NCBI GenBank assembly: GCA_023384415.1 | Contig: JAHDWJ010000015.1 | Coordinates: forward strand, 1 to 64,000 | Length of the DNA: 64,000 bases | Origin: Anaerolineae bacterium | Lineage (GTDB): Bacteria > Chloroflexota > Anaerolineae > Promineifilales > Promineifilaceae | Direction: 5' to 3' | In this document: in pieces, positions 58,744 through 64,000 of the stretch | Layout of the letters: each line of letters begins with the position of its first letter | Numbering within the stretch: position 1 is the stretch's first letter | Notes under the pieces: generated by a model | Told to the model about the DNA's origin: nothing | Database searches by the model: none | The model's input: the letters and a program-made list of their open reading frames with translations, nothing else | Position numbers and translations under genes: made by a program

Positions 58744-61320
58744 ATGCACATGAAAAAGTTGCTTATCAGGTTGATGCCGCTTGTGGTTTTATTTAGCATC
58801 CTTATAAGCTGTCGCACAGATGACACAGACCGCTCCGGCATAACAGAAACAACCACTATCACTCTAGCCGGTTTCCCCGCCTTCCAACAAGCCTACGAAA
58901 CCCTGGCCCAACGATTTCAGGAACAGTACCCCACCATTGCCATGCAATACATCCCCCTAGACGAACAGGCCGGCAGCCTGAGCCTGCCTGAACGGGCATC
59001 TCTGGCTGACGTTCTCCTGCTGCACAACCGACCGCCCAGTGAGGCGGCTGCCTCTTTTCTCGATCTGGAACCAGTGGCGGCCGTGGACACCGTTTTCGAC
59101 GGCAACGACTTCTGGCCTGGTCTTATGGATGCCTGCCAGGCTGGCGGCATTCAGATTAGCCTGCCGTTAAGTGTCAACGTTGACCTTATCTTCTACGACA
59201 AAGCCGCTTTTGATGGAGCCGATCTGCCTTATCCCCACTCTGGTTGGGACTGGCTTGCCTTCCAGCAAACTGCCCAACTTTTAACCACCGTCGATCGCTA
59301 TGGTTTTATAGATACCGGCCGTCCCCTTTCCCTTCTTGGCCCACTGGTAGACCACTTACTTCTGATCAACAACAGCTTGAATTCCGACCAACTGGCGACT
59401 GAACTGGATTGGTATGTTAGCTTTGTCCAAGAGGGTGTAATTTCCACTCCGGCCGATGACCTGCAAACGACCGTCACCAACCGCAACACGCTCATCAACA
59501 ACCGGCGAGCAGCCATGTGGTTGGGCAGCCAGTTTGAGTTGAGCCAATGGCAAACAGCTTTCGGTGATAATTTAGGGGTGGTCTCCTTTCCGACAACTGG
59601 CGGCATGGCTGCCAGCAACCCCGCCCGGCCCACCTGTGCTGCCATTAGTGCTGGGACAACCCAGGCTCAAGCTGCCTGGAACTGGGTCCACTTCCTCAGC
59701 ACGCAAGCGCCTATCACGTTCCAATCAGACGTGCCAGCCCGGCCGTCGGTTGCCCAGAGCAGCGGCTATTGGGAACAGATGAAAGGGGAAACGGCTGCCT
59801 CTCTGCGCCGTGCCCTGGAACGGGGTTGGTACGGCAGTGATACTGGTCAGCAATTAGCGGCCGTTAACGACGCTATCCTCCAGGCTATTGCCAGTGAAAC
59901 CGCCCTGGCCGACAACCTGCCCGCGACGATTGACAGACAGCCAACTGCCATACCGCCAACGCCGGACAGCGCCACTATTGCTGTCGCCACCCCGTCCACG
60001 GTGTCCACGCCGGTAGCTTTGCCGGGCAGTTCCATTCCCACAGACAATGTTATCATTGTTGATTATTATTCGGGCGATTCTGGTCACCGCAATCTGGCAA
60101 CCCTTACAGCCCTGGCAGACGCTTTCAACGAGGCGCAGAACAGCATTGAAGTAAAATTAAACGCCGCATCCGGCGGTGTCTATATTACTGACAGGGCAGA
60201 TAATTACGATTGCTTTGCCTCGGAGGGCTGGGCTAGTCATTATGCTGTTGTTCATTCCGAATTTAGAGACAAATTTTACAGCCTGGACCCCTTGCTGGCC
60301 GGTGAAGATACCGCTTTTATTGAGGACTTCAATTCAAATTCCTTAGAAGTGAATCGTGTAGGCGGTGAGTTGTTTGGTTTGCCTGTAGCGTTTAGCCCCT
60401 TTGTTATCAGGTATAATGCCGGGCTGTTTTCCGAACTGGGGCTTGAGCCGCCGTCGCCTGATTGGACTATAGACGATTTTTGGGCATTGGCCGTGTCAGC
60501 ATCTCGCAATGAAGAAGACCGCAAAATTTATGGCTTTGTGCCTGGAGTAGCGCCAAGATTCTTATCAAACTTTGCGCCTGAAGCAGGGCCATTATACGAT
60601 CCGGATAGCTGGCCGCCAGAAGCCAATTTTGCTGAACCAGCCACCATCGCGACGCTTACCTGGCTGGCAGGGGTGGTTGAGGCCGGCATTTTGTTCCCCA
60701 GCGATTGGGGTGGTTCGCGTACCGCGGGCGACTATCGTAGAGCGCAGGTTCAACAGGAACAACTTTTGATAAATCTCGGACAAGCCGCTATGTGGATTTT
60801 TCCGGCTGGTCTAAGAACCGATTACTATCAGTTTGAACCTGGTGTTGCTCCTTTTCCAAGTTCCGTGCCCATCCCAGAGACTTCAACTACAAGTCTCTAT
60901 ATCTCGCGGCGAGCGACCAACCCTCTTGGCTGTTGGGAGTGGTTCAAGTTTTTATCGGCGCAACCTGACGCTTTTAGCGGCATACCCGTCCGTCATACAG
61001 TTCTAGATTCAGCCGGGTGGCGGGCTGTGGTGGGCAATGAAACGGCCGCTGCTTACCAGGTAATTTTATCCCGGCTAACCTTTCCTTTGCCTGGTACCCC
61101 CGGTAAAGATCACTATTTAATCACCCAACCTTATGAGGCATGGTTTGTTGACGCTTTACAGGAAGTGTACGCTGGAGCCAGTCCAACGGCCGTTCTTGAG
61201 GAAATGCAGCGCCGGGCTGATGCTTACTTAACCTGTATTGTGACTTTAGCCGCAGAGGTTAACGAGTATGAGCAGGTCATCAATTGCGCCCGTCAAGTAG
61301 ACCCCGAATTTCAGGAATAA
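58744..61320 (+). CDS. Lipoprotein of two fused solute-binding modules
   Basis: The 858-residue product has a signal ending in the lipobox ILISC. Two extracellular solute-binding modules of type 1 (sugar-binding family) follow: about 38-400 (ITLAGFPAFQQAYETLAQRF and AAMWLGSQFELSQW) and about 435-850 (NLATLTALADAFNEAQ, DDFWALAVSASRNEEDRKIYGF, and AAMWIFPAGLRTDYY). A Thr/Pro/Ala-rich linker joins them. Each is normally a separate protein of an ABC importer, but no importer permease is present. The next gene is an exporter, nine bases away. Start ATG 58744 or 58750. Its job in the cassette is unknown; sensing or peptide binding is a guess. Confidence 0.88.
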   Translation: MHMKKLLIRLMPLVVLFSILISCRTDDTDRSGITETTTITLAGFPAFQQAYETLAQRFQEQYPTIAMQYIPLDEQAGSLSLPERASLADVLLLHNRPPSEAAASFLDLEPVAAVDTVFDGNDFWPGLMDACQAGGIQISLPLSVNVDLIFYDKAAFDGADLPYPHSGWDWLAFQQTAQLLTTVDRYGFIDTGRPLSLLGPLVDHLLLINNSLNSDQLATELDWYVSFVQEGVISTPADDLQTTVTNRNTLINNRRAAMWLGSQFELSQWQTAFGDNLGVVSFPTTGGMAASNPARPTCAAISAGTTQAQAAWNWVHFLSTQAPITFQSDVPARPSVAQSSGYWEQMKGETAASLRRALERGWYGSDTGQQLAAVNDAILQAIASETALADNLPATIDRQPTAIPPTPDSATIAVATPSTVSTPVALPGSSIPTDNVIIVDYYSGDSGHRNLATLTALADAFNEAQNSIEVKLNAASGGVYITDRADNYDCFASEGWASHYAVVHSEFRDKFYSLDPLLAGEDTAFIEDFNSNSLEVNRVGGELFGLPVAFSPFVIRYNAGLFSELGLEPPSPDWTIDDFWALAVSASRNEEDRKIYGFVPGVAPRFLSNFAPEAGPLYDPDSWPPEANFAEPATIATLTWLAGVVEAGILFPSDWGGSRTAGDYRRAQVQQEQLLINLGQAAMWIFPAGLRTDYYQFEPGVAPFPSSVPIPETSTTSLYISRRATNPLGCWEWFKFLSAQPDAFSGIPVRHTVLDSAGWRAVVGNETAAAYQVILSRLTFPLPGTPGKDHYLITQPYEAWFVDALQEVYAGASPTAVLEEMQRRADAYLTCIVTLAAEVNEYEQVINCARQVDPEFQE

Positions 61321-61329
61321 TATGGGCAA

Positions 61330-63198
61330 ATGAGATATTTGTTTAAGCAAATAGGTCAGTTACTGGAGCCTATTTTTCAGATGACTCGGTTGGCCTGGCA
61401 AGTTCAGCCGACCGCCTTTGTTGGTGTTGTTTTATTGGACAGCCTTCAGGGATTGGCGCCGCTGGCTACAGCCTGGTTGACAAAACATCTGTTTGACCTA
61501 TTTGCTCAGGGCTTGCAGCAAGACAGTAATGGTAGTTTGGTATTTTACATAACACTCGTCCTGGTCGCTCAGGTGTTGATAACTATTTTCAGCTACATGC
61601 TGGGAGTAACTGATAGTTACCTCAGAGCCGAACTCGGTCGCAAATTGGCCTTGTACGTGCAGAGTTCCATTTACAAAAAAGTCAACAGCTTTATCGGGCT
61701 AAAATACTTTGAGGACCCGCAATTTTATGACATCATTGCCCTGGCTTCACGCGGCGCAGAAAACGGCCCAGTGCATACGCTACGGAATTTCTCTGATTGC
61801 CTACGGGGTATTGTTGTCTTGGCCAGCTTTATCAGCATCTTGTTATGGTTCAACCCATTGTTGGCCCTGGTCGTCATCGTTGCCACATTGCCTCAACTTT
61901 ACACCCAAATCCAAATTGGACGACAGCGGTTTAAGCTGGCCGTGGCCAATACCTTCCCCCAACGGCAAATGAGCTATTACGGCAGCCTGTTGTCTAACGA
62001 GCATTACGTCAAAGAAGTGCGCCTCTTTGGCCTGGCCGATTGGCTGTTAAGCGGCTTTTTAGGCATTGCCACTGCCTATCAACAGAGCCAACGGCAGCAG
62101 GAACTACGGGAAATTAAGTGGCAGCTGCCCATCGAACTATTGGCTAAACTGGTGGCCGGTGGGGCCTTTATCTTCATTGCTCTGCAAGTTTTGGCTGGTC
62201 AATTGAGCCTGGGGGATGTGACCCTGTATATGAGCGCGGTCAGCAGCGTCCAGGCCAATCTGGCCGGCATTATCTTTGCCCTGGCCGGCCTCAATGAAAA
62301 CGTCCTCTTTTACCGCCAGTACATGCGCCTGATGGCCCTGCCTTCTGATATACCGTTCCCTGAATCAGCCCGGCCGCTGCCACCTTTAGGCCAGGGCATT
62401 GAACTGCGGAACGTCTCCTTCCGCTATGCTGACTCTCGTCCCTGGGTCTTGCGTCACTTTAACCTGTTCATCCCCGCCGGGCACTGTGTGGCTTTGGTGG
62501 GTTTGAACGGGGCCGGCAAAACAACCCTGGTCAAGCTGCTCACTCGCCTCTACGACGTAACTGAAGGAGAGATTTTGTGGGATGGCATTGACATTCGCTG
62601 CTTTGAGCCGGAAGCGTTGCGGCAGCAGATGGGGGTCATTTTCCAGGACTTTGCCCGCTATAACCTGAGTGTGCGGGAGAATATCGGGGTTGGGGGTGTG
62701 GCTCACCTGGACGATGAGGGGCGTATCATGCGGGCTGGCCGCCAGGCGGGGTTGGCAGATGTTATTCAGAAACTCCCTCGCGGCTATGACACCATCTTGA
62801 GCCGCTGGCTGGTAGAAGAAGCGGATGCCGGGGCCGAGCTGTCTGGCGGGCAGTGGCAAAAGGTAGCCCTGGCACGGCTGTTTATGCGTAATGCCACCTT
62901 TTACATTCTGGACGAACCGACGGCCGCCCTGGATGCCCAGGCGGAGCATGAGGTTTTTGAGCAGTTTGTGACCTTGACGGCCGGCCGTACCAGTTTGCTA
63001 ATTTCCCACCGTTTCAGCACCGTCAGCATGGCTGATGTGGTGGCGGTCATAGAGAAGGGCCAGGTCATAGAATATGGTTCACACCAGGCCTTGCTGGCGG
63101 CCGGGGGCAGTTATGCCCGCCTGTATATGTTGCAGGCGGCCCGGTATAGTCAAAATGAGAACACGTTGGCCACAGCAGAGGTACGTCATTCCCCCTGA
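61330..63198 (+). CDS. ABC exporter (fused membrane and ATPase domains)
   Basis: The 622-residue protein has six membrane helices (about 20-320) and an ATPase domain: Walker A GLNGAGKTT near 391-399, LSGGQWQKVALARLF signature, Walker B FYILDEPTAALD and the H-loop LLISHRFSTV. It is a half-transporter of the ABCB/peptide-exporter type and works as a dimer. It lacks the C39 peptidase domain of double-glycine bacteriocin exporters, which fits with the separate signal peptidase upstream. It is the last gene of the cassette. Its TGA stop lies in a family D repeat. Confidence 0.93.
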   Translation: MRYLFKQIGQLLEPIFQMTRLAWQVQPTAFVGVVLLDSLQGLAPLATAWLTKHLFDLFAQGLQQDSNGSLVFYITLVLVAQVLITIFSYMLGVTDSYLRAELGRKLALYVQSSIYKKVNSFIGLKYFEDPQFYDIIALASRGAENGPVHTLRNFSDCLRGIVVLASFISILLWFNPLLALVVIVATLPQLYTQIQIGRQRFKLAVANTFPQRQMSYYGSLLSNEHYVKEVRLFGLADWLLSGFLGIATAYQQSQRQQELREIKWQLPIELLAKLVAGGAFIFIALQVLAGQLSLGDVTLYMSAVSSVQANLAGIIFALAGLNENVLFYRQYMRLMALPSDIPFPESARPLPPLGQGIELRNVSFRYADSRPWVLRHFNLFIPAGHCVALVGLNGAGKTTLVKLLTRLYDVTEGEILWDGIDIRCFEPEALRQQMGVIFQDFARYNLSVRENIGVGGVAHLDDEGRIMRAGRQAGLADVIQKLPRGYDTILSRWLVEEADAGAELSGGQWQKVALARLFMRNATFYILDEPTAALDAQAEHEVFEQFVTLTAGRTSLLISHRFSTVSMADVVAVIEKGQVIEYGSHQALLAAGGSYARLYMLQAARYSQNENTLATAEVRHSP

Positions 63199-63228
63199 AT
63201 TTTTGCCCCCGGCGCGTCTAATCCTATA
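63191..63228 (+). repeat. Intergenic repeat family D, copy 2
   Basis: CCCCTGAATTTTTGCCCCCG then GCGCGTCTAATCCTATA. It is the same element as 52026-52060 and includes the TGA stop of the ABC exporter at 63196-63198. Confidence 0.6.
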
Positions 63229-63283
63229 GAGGTTTGAAGCGCAATGGGTGAGGTGGGCTGACCATCATCTATCAGGCCGCGTT

Positions 63284-63851
63284 GGCTGGGGCGGTGGTAG
63301 CATGGGTGGAACACACCGGCGCTGCCCTGCCAGCCACACCGCACGAAGCCGCCGCATAGGACTACGGTACTATGGGCAAAAAAAAAAAACCTGGCTATAT
63401 AATCAAGCCTCGTTTGGGATATAGGCAAAATCGCCGGCAACCACATCCATCTTTTCAGCAATCCAGCCCCCAAAACAGCAACCTTTCTTCCCAACCGGCA
63501 ACAGCGGCAACCACCCCGTTTGCCCCTGGAGCGTTTTATGCTGCCATACTTACTGACCTTTAGCCGTGTGGCCCTGGGCCTGCTTTTTGCTTATGCTTTT
63601 CTGGCCAAGGTGCGGGACGTGGCCCAATTTGCGGCCGCGGTGGGTCGCTTTGAGCTGCTGCCCCGGCGCTGGGTCAAAACGGCGGCCTTGTTGTTTCTGG
63701 CTGGTGAGCTAGCCGTTATCCTGCTGCTGCTGACCGGTGGCTCCTGGCTGCCCCTGGCCTTTGCCCTGGCCGCTTTGCTCCTGCTTCTTTTCACCCTGGC
63801 CTTGCTCTCGGCGCTCCGGCGCAACATCCAGACCTCATGCAGCTGCTTTGG
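63284..63851 (+). repeat. Long direct repeat, copy 2 (mauE upstream and 5' half)
   Basis: Direct repeat of 56163-56736, 7.1 kb away. Within the upstream part the A tract is twelve long (63378-63389) instead of nine, and the left 50 bases have small deletions. The coding part is identical up to 63851. The gap 63199-63537 contains only this repeat and the family D element. Confidence 0.92.
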
Positions 63852-64000
63852 TACCAGCGACAAACCGCTTACCTACTATGACGTCTGGCGCAACGCCGGC
63901 TTTATTGCTTGCAGTCTGTTGGGCTGGTGGTTGGTACCGCAAGTGGCGGGAAGTCCCGCTGCCCAAAACTGGCTGGCGTTGGCCTGGCAGGGATTGGTAA
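63538..64000 (+). CDS. MauE/DoxX-like protein, second copy, 3' truncated by window end
   Basis: The first 154 codons are visible. The product is identical to the first MauE through the SCSCFG loop. It then differs (WLVPQVAGSPAAQNWLALAW in place of WLAAEVPITALSLNWVELAW). The family role is the same: a membrane oxidoreductase feeding disulfide formation. By analogy it may begin a second cassette with its own thioredoxin and Cys-rich peptide downstream. The open frame continues past the window edge. Confidence 0.88.
   Translation, partial: MLPYLLTFSRVALGLLFAYAFLAKVRDVAQFAAAVGRFELLPRRWVKTAALLFLAGELAVILLLLTGGSWLPLAFALAALLLLLFTLALLSALRRNIQTSCSCFGTSDKPLTYYDVWRNAGFIACSLLGWWLVPQVAGSPAAQNWLALAWQGLV

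Noticed and set aside
63186..63494. 102-residue minus-strand frame before the second mauE
   Set aside because: It lies wholly in the duplicated non-coding segment, and the frame is broken by the A-tract and small deletions in the other copy.
56163..63851. The two long direct repeats as ends of a composite transposon
   Set aside because: The repeats include the start of a real gene, have no terminal inverted repeats and no transposase is nearby; gene duplication explains them better.

Overview
The window is a 64 kb piece of a bacterial chromosome, most likely from the phylum Chloroflexota (Anaerolineae/Ardenticatenia-like filamentous bacteria). This rests on gene content only: two split STAND ATPase/TPR pairs, a MalT-type LuxR regulator, DUF11 and PKD surface proteins, FHA/GAF sensor kinases, a RodA plus class-B-PBP-like pair, and MauE/MauD-type redox genes beside a Cys-rich peptide. 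No rRNA or marker gene confirms it. The octamer GCGGCCGC is strikingly over-represented: about 95 copies by eye, nearly all before 49.6 kb.

Layout. 1-220: the end of tRNA-His, tRNA-Arg and a terminator. 223-1179: a P1-family peptidase. 1311-7795: a P-loop ATPase, a 1653-residue winged-helix/TPR/membrane protein and a lipoprotein, which look like one STAND-type signalling unit. 7874-13383: a DUF11 surface protein, a DJ-1/PfpI-like protein lacking its cysteine, a 75-residue secreted peptide, and a second NB-ARC/TPR pair. 13616-18631: two histidine kinases (one FHA-GAF-GAF-PAS) around a dehydrogenase and a small hypothetical protein. 18628-22326: an aldo/keto reductase and a slipin/NfeD operon. 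22530-28463: a minus-strand cell-envelope block of bactofilin-coiled-coil protein, MTA phosphorylase, RodA and a PBP-like protein that has lost all three catalytic motifs. 28820-32382: a PKD/CAP surface protein, a rhodanese and a phosphoesterase. 32666-38806: seven small membrane or lipoprotein genes on the minus strand. 39436-48174: HD hydrolase, SRPBCC protein, ABC-2 exporter, CPBP protease, split-barrel protein, MalT-like and WYL regulators. 48293-56098: a fused DppB-DppC permease, an MNT/HEPN pair, a large FtsX permease and an AbiEii-like nucleotidyltransferase pair.

56163-64000 is the most interesting part. It holds a compact cassette of MauE, a MauD/TlpA-like thioredoxin, a 95-residue peptide with 12 cysteines after an AxA leader, a type I signal peptidase, a lipoprotein of two fused solute-binding modules and an ABC exporter. 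A second MauE copy follows, identical in its first 313 nt and in much of its upstream DNA. The cassette has almost no GCGGCCGC sites between the two mauE copies, which suggests recent acquisition. The simplest reading is a secreted disulfide-rich peptide with its own oxidation, cleavage and export machinery. The second mauE probably starts another such cassette beyond the window.

The gaps between genes carry several families of short non-coding repeats (MITE-like hairpins, REP-like palindromes and decayed short-period repeats), some shared between distant gaps.
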